Positions 48,466-58,900 of a DNA stretch of 64,000 nucleotides are shown in pieces (position 1 is the first letter of the stretch; each line of letters starts with the position of its first letter). The notes beneath the pieces are model-generated. The model was not told the origin of the DNA. It ran no database searches and saw only the letters and a list, made by a program, of their open reading frames with translations. The stretch is from assembly GCA_950097015.1 (NCBI GenBank), contig CATNEN010000003.1, forward strand, positions 8,468,501-8,532,500, read 5' to 3'. A program made the position numbers and the translations under genes. This stretch comes from Macrostomum hystrix. Lineage: Eukaryota; Platyhelminthes; Macrostomidae.

Positions 48466-48933
48466 ATGGCATCTGCCCTATCTACCACAATCTCGTGCTG
48501 CATAATTGGCCTGCTATTCATTGTGCCAGGTATTGTTAAAACTGTGTACATTAATCAGCGCATCACCAAGGACATGCTGAAACTGTACAAGAATTACACC
48601 GAAGTGTTTCCATTGGCTCCTCTGGGCATAAATCCGCCACAGAAATTGTACATGGAAACTGTGGGCGTATCCGAAATCATTCTGGGCACAATGCTTTCAT
48701 TTGGCAACCCGTCTGCTCGTAGAGCTTCAATTGTGCTTCTAATGCTGCTAACCTGCTTGGCTGTGTACACCCACATCATGCTGAAGGATTATCGCGGCTG
48801 CACAGTGCCTGCTGGCTACATGGGCCTACTGCTGTGGCTGTTTGTTGGCCTTGGTCGACATTTTGGTTTTCGCGAGTCGTCAAAGCCAGCGAGTGATAAT
48901 AATGCCGCCACTGCCAAGGCCAAGGCTCAATAA
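48466..48933 (+). CDS. TMEM35B: TMEM35 family membrane protein, closest to TMEM35B
   Basis: 155 residues from ATGGCATCTGCC. An acceptor (ACAATTTGCAG) just upstream at about 48435 suggests a 5' UTR intron. Four hydrophobic segments are visible: ISCCIIGLLFIVPGIVK, TVGVSEIILGTMLSFG, IVLLMLLTCLAVYTHIML and YMGLLLWLFVGLGRHFGF. The first loop carries YTEVFPLAPLGINP and the third loop CTVPAGY. These match TMEM35B better than TMEM35A, the family member that chaperones nicotinic receptor assembly. The tail is Ala/Lys-rich and lacks a clear ER retrieval signal. Endoplasmic reticulum membrane location is expected for the family. Confidence 0.82.
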   Translation: MASALSTTISCCIIGLLFIVPGIVKTVYINQRITKDMLKLYKNYTEVFPLAPLGINPPQKLYMETVGVSEIILGTMLSFGNPSARRASIVLLMLLTCLAVYTHIMLKDYRGCTVPAGYMGLLLWLFVGLGRHFGFRESSKPASDNNAATAKAKAQ

Positions 48934-49083
48934 GAGTTATGATTGCTTGCAGTGTCTTATTAAGGGTCCTAAAATCGTCTGTTCAAGCAAGTCTTTAACT
49001 GTTTTTCTGTTGTTTTTTAGTGGGACTTACTAAAAGTAGTCCATTGAATTTTTTGCATATTGCAATTGTATTTGCAAAATAAT

Positions 49084-49089
49084 AATAAA
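49084..49089 (+). promoter_or_regulatory. Candidate polyadenylation signal of TMEM35B
   Basis: AATAAA about 150 bases past the stop codon within AATAATAATAAATAAC. Confidence 0.5.
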
Positions 49090-49559
49090 TAACTCTAGTC
49101 ATTTTGTAGCCTAAAAATCATGTTCCAGCCAAAAAGACTGCTGTTAATCAGAGTTGTTAGTTTAATAAAAAAAATCGTGTTATTTTTTCTATGGTAGTTG
49201 GGTTAGCACATACATTTGCATGCTTTTCTTCTATTGTTTTGGTGTCTTTGACGTATGGATTTTTTTAGACTGAGATGAATCGATTATTTAGAAATTTTCA
49301 TTGACAAAGTGTGTGGGATCTTACTAGACCCTACCTATCTCCTTACTTGTGACATGATGTTGGCTCATATAACACCTTTTGGGGCCAAGAAGGCATGCTG
49401 CTTTTTTTCAAAGCATCTAGATCTGTCACACAATACCTTTGTGTGTCTACTAACGACTGCTAAAATTTAGGGCACGAATTACATTTTACTAGTCGTCTCT
49501 CTGTCAACTGATACATCAGTTAGATTCTTCTCACGTTTTTCATTTGTATGCCGTTAAGA

Positions 49560-49800
49560 CGAGCCTTTTCACTGAGCGAATGTACACTAGACCAACCCCA
49601 GTAAGGCTTTCCTACCCCTCAATGTACACTCCCTCTAGACCAACCCCAATAAGGCTTTGCTACTCCTCAATCTATGTACACTTCCTCTAGGGTCTAGACT
49701 AACCTCATTAGGCTTTCCTACCCCTCAATCGATGTACACTCACTCTAGCCCAACCCCAATAAGGCTAACCAATGTACACTCGCTGTTTAACAACCCCTAC
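49560..49800. repeat. Short degenerate tandem repeat, about four copies of 50-65 bp
   Basis: Copies share AATGTACACT, CTCTAGACCAACCCCAATAA and GGCTTTCCTACCCCTCAAT, with length differences between copies. Confidence 0.75.
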
Positions 49801-50806
49801 CCCAGAAAAATTAATTCTACGGAGTTTTTTGGTATGTTTTATAATATATGAAGTTTGCTAATTATGAGTTTTATTAAAAAACTGCAAATATATGGCTAAC
49901 TATTTTCTCACAGTCTCTTTTATATATCTATTTACTTTTACTCTCCTTGTTATTTAAGAATGTTTAAAACTGCAAATACTTAAATGCAATCTTTGAAAAG
50001 GAACTGTTCAAATCATGACCATCTTGAACAAATAAACACGCAGGGCAAGTTTCATGTGTTGCGCAATCTGTTTTAGTTTTATTTGTCTTAGTATTTTAAT
50101 ATCTATGCAGCTTATCAAATGCATTATTGACTCGCATATTAATTAAACAGTTGTTTGTTAACTGACCTAAAGTCTTGACATTACTTATGACTTCTGACTT
50201 GTTTTATTATTTATCACTTATTCTATTGATGCTTGAATCAATGCTTTAACTTCCTTTTTCTATTGACATATTATTGACTGTCATATTTCGCCGTGACTTC
50301 TGTCCCTTTTTACTGGCATAGTACGTTTTTGATATTCTCAAAAAGCATACTTGATACAAGAAATACATCTGTCTGTTTCCTACGGCCTTGCAGTAATATA
50401 AAATAGATTTTTTACTATCAACAGTTCTAGTTGAGTTGTGGTTTTTATTTCATAGTTTTATTTGAATAAGGTCAATTTGTTGGGGCTTAACTCCCCAGGT
50501 ACAGTGAGAGTAGCTTTGCTTGGCGCTGAGATAATGTCAGATGTACACAACACACCTTATGTGGTTAGTTCCTTTGCACGTACCTATGTTCAGAATATAC
50601 ACAAATTGGTTCTTTAAATAGGGATTAGTAGATTTAAATTACAGATAGGTGTCTTTCGAAATGAAGACTAGTTGATTTTGAATGAGATGGATTTAGGATT
50701 AGGATTATTCGTTTCGTTAATTAAAATGGGATTATAAGAAGTGTTCAGTTTTATTTTTTCATTCATCTGATTTCAGTGTTCAATTGCTAAGTGTTTTTCT
50801 AAACAG
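49801..50806. other. AT-rich stretch, no coding exon recognised
   Basis: This lies between TMEM35B and the first recovered SZRD1 exon and probably belongs to the SZRD1 5' intron. Confidence 0.4.
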
Positions 50807-52450
50807 TCAGCCGCCAATGCAGCAACAGCAGCAGCAGCAGCAACAAGAACAACAAGACACTGAATCTAGTCCTGGGATCAGTTCAAAATTTCAGCCTCAG
50901 GGTCCTGTGAAAATATTAAAGAGGCCAGCTAGCCAACCCAGTCACATGTGCCAAGAGGTGAGACTTCTGCAAAGCCAGACAGTTATGGGTGGTGAGTGGC
51001 AGAGCGGTTAACGCGTTTTCCTCTCGCACCAAGGTCCCTGAGCTCGATTCTACGGCGAGGCCACATTCATTTGAGGCGCAGCCTCGGAGACAAGGCTTGG
51101 GGGGCTTGTCGTGCAATTTACGCCCCTGAGGACCAGCCTCCAATGCACAGTGAGAGTGTACACTGCCTGACGACGAAAAAGTGAGGGCAGATGTACACAC
51201 CTGTGTGAGCGTGTGACTGCGTACTGTATCTGTGTGCGTGTGTGCTCAGGAGTCAGCGGAATGGGCAGAATTGCTTCCCCGCTGGCTGCGAGTCTAGTGT
51301 CACCAAATGATGTGCTATTGCCCGCAGCTCTCCTGCAATTATTATATTATTATATCAAGACAGTTACAGCTACAGTCAAGACAGTTGCAGCTACAGTCAA
51401 GGCAGTTACAGCTACAGTCAAGGCAGTTACAGCCACAGTCAAGGCAGTTACAGCTACAGTCAAGGCAGTTACAGCTACAGTCAAGGCAGTTACAGCCACA
51501 GTCAAGACAGTTACAGCTACAGTCAAGGCAGTTACAGCCACAGTCAAGACAGTTGCAGCTACAGTCAAGGCAGTTACAGCTACAGTCAAGGCAGTTACAG
51601 CCACAGTCAAGGCAGTTGCAGCTACAGTCAAGGCAGTTACAGCTACAGTCAAGGCAGTTACAGCCACAGTCAAGGCAGTTACAGCTACAGTCAAGGCAGT
51701 TACAGCTACAGTCAAGGCAGTTACAGCCACAGTCAAGACAGTTACAGCTACAGTCAAGGCAGTTACAGCCACAGTCAAGGCAGTTACAGCTACAGTCAAG
51801 GCAGTTACAGCCACAGTCAAGGCAGTTACAGCCACAGTCAAGGCAGTTACAGCTACAGTCAAGGCATACAGCTACAGTCAAGGCAGTTACAGCTACAGTC
51901 AAAACATTTACAGCTACAGTTAACACAGTTACAGTATAATTGAAGAGATCGAATAAACTTTAGTTATGAAATTAGCTTTTTTTCCGTACGTCAAGTAAAA
52001 GTGACATTTTTCAATTTCTCAAAATTGGCCCACACCTCGCCATCGCAGGGACGCCAGCAGCTGCAGTCGCAGCCGTCCCCGCTCCCTTACCATCACCCGT
52101 CAGCTTCTGACCTGCTTCAGTCAGCTAAGAATTCTAGTCAGCAGCAGCAGCAGTCTCGCACACTGGCCGAGCGTCAGGCCGACTATACCGAAGCTCGACT
52201 GAGGATCCTGGGCCCAGATTATCCCAGCAGCGAAGCTCTAGAGGCAAATCCCGACTTACTCCCAGATCCTGCTGTTGCCTCATCTGCTTCTAGTGTAACT
52301 ACTGGCAACCAGAAGCAGCAGCAGCAGTCCTTCTCTTCACCTTCGGCTGTGTCATCCACCGTACTCAGACCGGACAGTGAGCCCTTTATTCCGCGCAGAT
52401 CTGCTGTCTTTGGAGGCAGAGACTCAAAGACATCAGCCAGTCAGTCATAG
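50807..52450 (+). CDS. SZRD1: SZRD1-like SUZ-domain protein, last two exons (5' exon missing)
   Basis: Exons 50807-50957 (acceptor TTTTTCTAAACAG, donor GAG/GTGAGA) and 52049-52450 join in phase 0. The first has a poly-Gln run and the SUZ-type KILKRP. The second has TLAERQADYTEARLRILG, the hallmark of SZRD1 (compare LAQREAEYAEARKRILG in vertebrates). SUZ domains bind RNA, and SZRD1 itself is poorly characterised. The C-terminus (SEPFIPRRSAVFGG) is longer and lacks an obvious SUZ-C motif. The first recovered exon begins with one base of a split codon, so an upstream exon with the start codon is missing. The intron holds a SINE and a 21-bp array. Confidence 0.8.
50986..51357 (+). mobile_element. 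Full-length SINE family 1 with 9-bp target duplication, in the SZRD1 intron
   Basis: Box A-like TGGCAGAGCGGTTAACGCG, box B-like GAGCTCGATTC, complete body and ATTATATTATTAT tail. AGACAGTTA flanks it at 50977-50985 and 51358-51366. The right-hand copy is also the start of the adjoining minisatellite. Confidence 0.88.
51358..51940. repeat. 21-bp minisatellite, about 27 copies, in the SZRD1 intron
   Basis: Units CAAGGCAGTTACAGCTACAG plus T, with variants CAAGACAG and CAGCCACAG. The array starts directly at the SINE tail and degrades near 51900. Confidence 0.96.
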
Positions 52451-53580
52451 CCAAATTTGGACTTGTTGCTTTTGTTCAGAATATTGTTTATTTACTGTCT
52501 ACTACAATCGTAAACAATGCGACTCATATAATTATGTTGGACGTATTGATTTTTGGTTGTTAAATATTTTTGTAGGTCTTTACTTTTCGGGAAAAAATCT
52601 GTGCTAAGAAATCAACTGGGTATTTTACAATCTGTGCAATCATCTGAATATTTTAGAGATAATCTGAGGACTTTTTTAAAGGTTTGCAGATCGACTGGTA
52701 ATTAAGGGATTTTGATGATAGCCTGTGAATTTTAGGCATTTAGGGATCTGATGACTCTGGTATTTTAGGGAAAATGTCTTTGGTGTAATATGAGGATTTT
52801 AGCATAAATTGGTATTTTGTGGATAAAAAACTATAGTTATAAATTTTGCATACAATACAACTGTTGGCATATCTTTGTACAACCTTTTCTGTAAATGTAC
52901 ATTTATGCTTTCTATCGTTATCATTATTTCATTTCTTTTTTTACTTTGTCCGTTGTTAGTTGTTTATCTAGAATAAAAATCGCACGTTACTACTTAGATC
53001 TCGACAGTTTTACAGTAGTTGATTCATTTCAAGTATTTTCTGTTGTGCAAGTTGAAAAAATAAATAATTGTAGATATGATCTATAAGGATTAACCAATGG
53101 TTGTTGTTTTCAGTAATGGAAAACAAACTAAAAAACAGAAGAGTTAGGTAAAATTCTATTACAATAGTAACTAGCTATTTGTAGTTGTGAAGATTTCCTG
53201 CTTATTGTGTTACTTTTCTACAACGCCTAATGGAAAAGTTTGTGCATCTATTTAATTATTTTTTGTTTTAGCACTTAGTACGCCTAAACTACTGCCAGTT
53301 AATGTTCTATAGTAGCATGTGGTGCGCTTTTGAAGTACATTGCGCACTGACTACTGTATAAAGCAGCAGGATAAGCTGAACTTTTGCTTATATAAGATGA
53401 TTAATGTTTTTTCTTCTTAAAGTGCAAAAATGCCAGCTATGCTTTACTAAGTAAAATGTATTGAAGTCTTGAATACAAACTAGTTCACGTTGATGAACAT
53501 AAATGTCAATTTGTTCTTAATAAACAAAACAAGTTTTATGTCATTATATTTTTTCACCCTTCAATATCTCTTCATTCACT
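52451..53580. other. SZRD1 3' region, no further gene
   Basis: AT-rich sequence after the SZRD1 stop. AATAAA at 53059-53064 is a possible poly(A) signal. No coding exon was recognised. Confidence 0.4.
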
Positions 53581-53582
53581 AT

Positions 53583-54103
53583 TGATCAAGACAGACAGCT
53601 CACAGAACTTTTGATGAAGGATAAAGACAGGCAGCTCACAGAAGTCTTGATAGATAAAAACAGGCAGCTCACAGAACTCTTGATGGATAAAGACAGGCGG
53701 CTCACAGAAGTCTTGATGGATAAAGACAGGCAGCTCACAGAAGTCTTGATGGATAAAGACAGGCAGCTCACAGAAGTCTTGATGGATAAAGACAGGCAGC
53801 TCACAGAAGTCTTGATGGATAAAGACAGGCAGCTCACAGAAGTCTTGATGGATAAAGACAGGCAGCTCACAGAAGTCTTGTTGGATAAAGACAGGCAGCT
53901 CACAGAAGTCCTTGATGGATAAAGACAGGCAGCTCACAGAAGTCTTGATGGATAAAGACAGGCAGCTCACAGAAGTCTTGATGGATAAAGACAGGCAGCT
54001 CACAGAAGTCTTGATGGATAAAGACAGGCAGCTCACGGAAGTCTTGTTGGATAAAGACAGGCAGCTCAGTGAACTCTTGATGGATAAAGACGTGCTTCTA
54101 AAT
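53583..54103. repeat. 33-bp minisatellite, about 16 copies
   Basis: Units GATAAAGACAGGCAGCTCAC plus AGAAGTCTTGATG. One frame reads MDKDRQLTEVL per unit, but a single-base insertion at about 53910 breaks it and no splice sites or flanking coding sequence support it. It is treated as non-coding. Confidence 0.93.
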
Positions 54104-55092
54104 TGAGTTAATTGCGACCTAAAAGTATGGAGCACTTAAAAAGTGCTTAAAGTGGTTAAACATATTTTATCATTCGTATATTAAGTTGAACTTGATGAGG
54201 ATTTAAGTTTTTGGAGTGCAAACGCATTTTCAAATACAAAGGACCCCTCCATAGAGAGTACTTGTTGCCAGGGCTAAATGCTATTTTCCTGATCCACAAT
54301 CAGGTCGCTGGGAGTGTTTGAAGTACTTTCCATCGGCCTTGAAACAGCACTGAATCACGTGAGCAGTCAATTTGCTTACCCCTTATAGTTTTAATGAGAA
54401 ATTTTGGCTAAAGAGAGCCAGTTTCATAAAAAAATTCGCGCACTGCTCACATGTGCTCAAATCTCATTTCGAGTTGCTCATAATCGTCTTCGGTGCATGC
54501 ACAGTCAAGCTAGATTTCTTTCTAACCCTGACTAAAACTGTAATCCTCAGCGGATGAATAGAGATACAAGCTGATGAAATTAATTCCGGCACTTGTTTCA
54601 CCTCTACTCGTTACCTGTGCCAAGGGCCTAACGATTGGATTAGACACACATTGCCGTTCTTTCATTCGCCCCAAACTCGCTGCCTTTCGCAGGGCCACAT
54701 TTTCAGCTGCATTTCTTTCGCATTTCCAGCAGGCATGCACCGGCAAGTCTGCAGGCAAAAAGACTGTTCATAAATTTCAGATACAGCTGACACAGTCAGA
54801 CTGAAAACTTTTGTTTTTTAGGAATTTACTGCAATAGAATAACAGTTTTGTATCACCTTGAAATGGTAAGTGAATAAAAAGGACATTAGATTCTTCTGAA
54901 ATATTTTTGCGCAGTTCGTAAATTTGCATTCATCCGCATTTTAGTACGGCCATATTCATGTCAACTTCAAGGAGATGATCCTGAGACTGCTGCCAGCTGA
55001 TGCTTGGGTCCGCATTCAGTAAGGCGGGTGATATTTTACATAGAAATACTCAGTGCAATACAAGTCATTGTCGGGCTTCTTCAGTCTTCTAT
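54104..55092. other. Possible 5' region of the guanylate cyclase gene, first exon not found
   Basis: The missing H-NOX first exon would be expected here or further upstream. A splice-flanked segment at 54823-54864 (TTTTTTAG acceptor, GTAAGTG donor) is open in one frame but has no H-NOX similarity and may be untranslated. Confidence 0.3.
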
Positions 55093-55870
55093 TTAAGGTC
55101 CTCATGATCATCAGGCCACCATCCTGTAAGGTCCTCATGATCATCAGGCCACCATCCTGTAAGATCCTCATGATCATCAGGCCACCATCCTGTAAGGTCC
55201 TCATGATCATCAGGCCACCATCCTGTAAGGTCCTCATGATCATCAGGCCACCATCCTGTAAGATCCCCATGATCATCAGGCCACCATACTGTAAGATCCC
55301 CATGATCATTAGACCACCATCCTGTAAGATCCTCATGATCATCAGGCCACCATCCTGTAAGATCCTCATGATCATCAGGCCACCATCCTGTAAGATCCTC
55401 ATGATCATCAGGCCACCATCCTGTAAGATCCTCATGATCATCAGGCCACCATCCTGTAAGATCCCCATGATCATCAGGCCACCATCCTGTAAGATCCTCA
55501 TGATCATTAGACCACCATCCTGTAAGATCCTCATGATCATCAGACCACCATCCTGTAAGATCCCCATGATTATTAGACCACCATCCTGTAAGATCACCAT
55601 GATCATTAGACCACCATCCTGTAAGATCCCCATTATGATTAGGCCACCATCTTGTAAGATCCCCATTATCATTAGGCCACCATCGTGTAAGATCCTCGTG
55701 ATCATCAGACCACCATCTTGTAAGATCCTCATGATCATTAGGCCACAATCCTCTAAAATACCCATGATCATTAGACCACCATCCTCTAAAATCCCGATGA
55801 TCATTAGACTACGACCATGTAAGATATTCATTACCATTCGAGCAGCATTCTCTACTATCTTCATGAACAA
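55093..55870. repeat. 33-bp minisatellite, about 23 copies, just before the H-NOX exon
   Basis: Units GTCCTCATGATCATCAGGCC plus ACCATCCTGTAAG contain TGATCA in most copies. Copies diverge steadily after 55750 toward the guanylate cyclase exon at 55991. Confidence 0.95.
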
Positions 55871-55990
55871 TAGTCTACTATCCTCAAAAACTCTCAAAGT
55901 CACTACGCTCGTACACTACCGCTTCCTCCAAGACCTTCAGGAGCTAAAGATCCCCATTATAGTGAACTTGTCTTCTAAAAACGTCTTTAG

Positions 55991-58900
55991 GAAGGCTTGC
56001 AACCTTGATGAGACTCGCGATTTTCAAGTGTTTCACAGCTATCCCGACGAAATGTTCTACAATATGATGGAAACTGCTCGACTGGAGTTCAAAGGTAGAC
56101 TACTATTGACAATAACTGAGAACCAACAGAACAGTAGCAGATTTGCATTCCTTCAACCCAACAGGCAAATCCATGGAAGACATGTTTGAAATGTTCGGCT
56201 GTCACCTGTTCCTCTATTTTAAAAAGCACGGCTTTGACAAGATGATCTACACTCTGGGCCAAGATCTGAAGAAATTCATCGGCAGTCTGGACTCACTGCA
56301 TGACTATTTGCAGATCGACAATAAAGAAATGGTGCCGCCTTCATTCAGGTATTGTTGTTGATCAGTTTTGGTGGACAGGGAGCCTGTTGGCGCAGTGGTC
56401 AGAGCTTTGGACTTTTTACCGAGAAGTCGGAAGTTCGATTCTCATCCTAAGTGAAAAATTTGTGTCCTTGAGGAAGACCCTTCCATAGTGTTTCAGTTCC
56501 AATGTACTCAAGCAGTTTACTACAGAACTATGATCAAATATACTATACAGAGCAGAGGCTGTAAATTTTTTAAGAGTAGAAAGACCTCGCTATTTTTTCC
56601 CCTGGGGAAAAACCGTTGGGTAATTTCAAATACCCACTGCCTATTTCACAAAAGCTCCCAAACAGAATGACAGATGTTCGTGATAGTCCACCATCTGAAT
56701 CTAAATTTTCCGCCTTTTGCGATGAACTTACTTTCAAAGCCGCTATTGTCTCTGTTGTTCCTATGGATGTTTTCACTTCAATTATTAAAAGTAATCCAAT
56801 TGCAGTTATACCTACGACGAATCTGGTGAAATGATACTGAACTGTTACAGTTCCAGACAAGGTCTTGCTGGTTGGGTCAAAGGTAAAACAGCTTTGAGTA
56901 GTGTAAACTCATATAGAACAGTTGAACTGTACTCCCTGTACTGTACTGTACTCCCGCTTCGCTTCAACACTGTTGCAGGCATGCTGACCACTGTAGCTAG
57001 GGAGATATTCGCCACGGAGATCCGCATGACTCCGCTAGAGGATGACCAGTCTGGATCCAAGGCGTCGGACCTGCCGCAGGACAGTCGATTCCACAGCCTA
57101 GTGAGACTTCGTGTCACTTTCCTGTCCAGCGCCTCTCTGGCTGTGAACACTGGCGACTATTTTCAGCCGTCCCACCCTGACTGCAGCCTAGTCAGCACTG
57201 AAGCCTTTGTGCAGTGCTTCCCGTATCACGTGATGTTCGACCAGTTCATGTTGGTGCGCCAGTGTGGCGCGGCCGTGCAAGAGTTCTGTCCATTGTTGCG
57301 CGATCGCAATCAGCTGGTGAAACTGACTGAAGCTTTCGACCTTGTGAATCCCCCGATCAAATTTACTCCGAGGCATATTAAACGATTTTTAAATTCGTCC
57401 TTCACTCTGTTGCTAAGGAAGCGACAGAACAGTCGGGAGCCAGAGAACTCGCTGCTATTGAAAGGTGATTTTTAGCCTGTTTACAAAGCAATAAAGTACA
57501 TGTGGGGGTTCGAATCTATGACATCCTCTCCGAAATCTCGGAAATTCTCAAAATTTCAGCTCGGGTAGAAATTAGGGTCGAGAAAATGCGGCTGCATGTA
57601 CCACTGGCTCGGTCTGTGGGGTTGGTGGCAGAGCAGTTAACGCGCTGTCTCTCGCCCCAAGGTCCCTGAGCTCGATTCCACGGCGAGGCCACATTCATTT
57701 TGGGCGCAGCCGCGGAGAAAATGCTTGGGGGCTTGTCGTGCAATTTACGCCCTTGAGGGCCAACCTCCATGGCACAGTGAGAGTGTACACTGCCTGACGA
57801 CGAGAAAGTCAGAGCAGATGCACACCTGTGTGCGTGCGTGCTCAGGAGTCGGCGAAATGGGCAGAATTGCCACTTTTCTGGCTGCGGGTCTAGTGTCACT
57901 AAATGATGTGCCATTGCCTGCAGCCCTGCTGCAATAATAATTAGTATTATTAGCACCACTGGTTGTCTTCTGGGTAAGGTGTAAATTCAGTTTCTGTAAC
58001 TCGCATCTCTAGGCCAGATGATCTACCTGGAGGACACGCAATTCTTTCTATTCATCTCATCGCCACGAGTGCTCACCCTAGGCGAGATGATGGAGAAGCG
58101 GCTGTGCATGTCGGACCTGCCGATTCACGATGTGACTCGCGAGCTGCTCCAGGTTAATCAGCAGCGTGTCTCCGAGATGCAGGTCTCCAAGCGGCTTGAC
58201 GAGCTCACCGGCGAGATGCGTCGAATGGCGGCCGCTCTGGAGGAGGAGAAACAAAAAACTCGTCGATTGCTGACGCAGCTGCTGCCAGATCGAGTCGCCG
58301 ATCAACTGCTGCAGGGCAAGAGGGTCGGGGCAGGTTGGTAACTAAAATTAATTCACTCACGAATTGAAGGTCGGGGATTCGATTCCAGACTTCGCTCGAG
58401 CAATTATTTCCTTTAGCAAGACACTTAATCTAAGCATTGCTTCAGTTTAACTAGCTGTTTAATTCGTGCCAGCATTAGTTGGGGCATCTTTTACTTTAAT
58501 TGCTTTAGGAAAAAAATACCTTTTTATTTTACAGTTTACTGATAGTTAATAAAAAAAATAATGCTTGCAAGAGGGCTGTGGGCACCTTGGTGGTAGTGGC
58601 CCATCATTTGGTGACACTAGACCCACAGCCAGCGAGGAGGCAATTCTGCCCATTTCGCTGACTCCTGAGCACACAGATATCGTACGCAGGCACACGCTCA
58701 CACAGGTGTGTTCATGTGCCCTGACTTTCTCATCGTCAGGCAGCGTACACTCTCACTGTGCCTTGGAGGTTGGCCCTCAAGGGCGTAAATCGCACGACAA
58801 GCCCCCAAGCCTTCTCTCCGCGGCTGCACCACAAATTAATGTGGCCTCGCCGCGGAATCGAGCTCAGGGACCTCGCCTCAAACGCGTTAAACCGCTGTGC

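Noticed and set aside
53611-54106. Repeated MDKDRQLTEVL coiled-coil-like peptide
   Set aside because: The frame is broken by a one-base insertion near 53910, there are no splice sites or flanking coding sequence, and it has the same character as the other arrays.
55053-55990. Repeat frame running into the guanylate cyclase exon
   Set aside because: Readthrough of a 33-bp array. The real exon starts at the acceptor at 55991, where H-NOX similarity begins.
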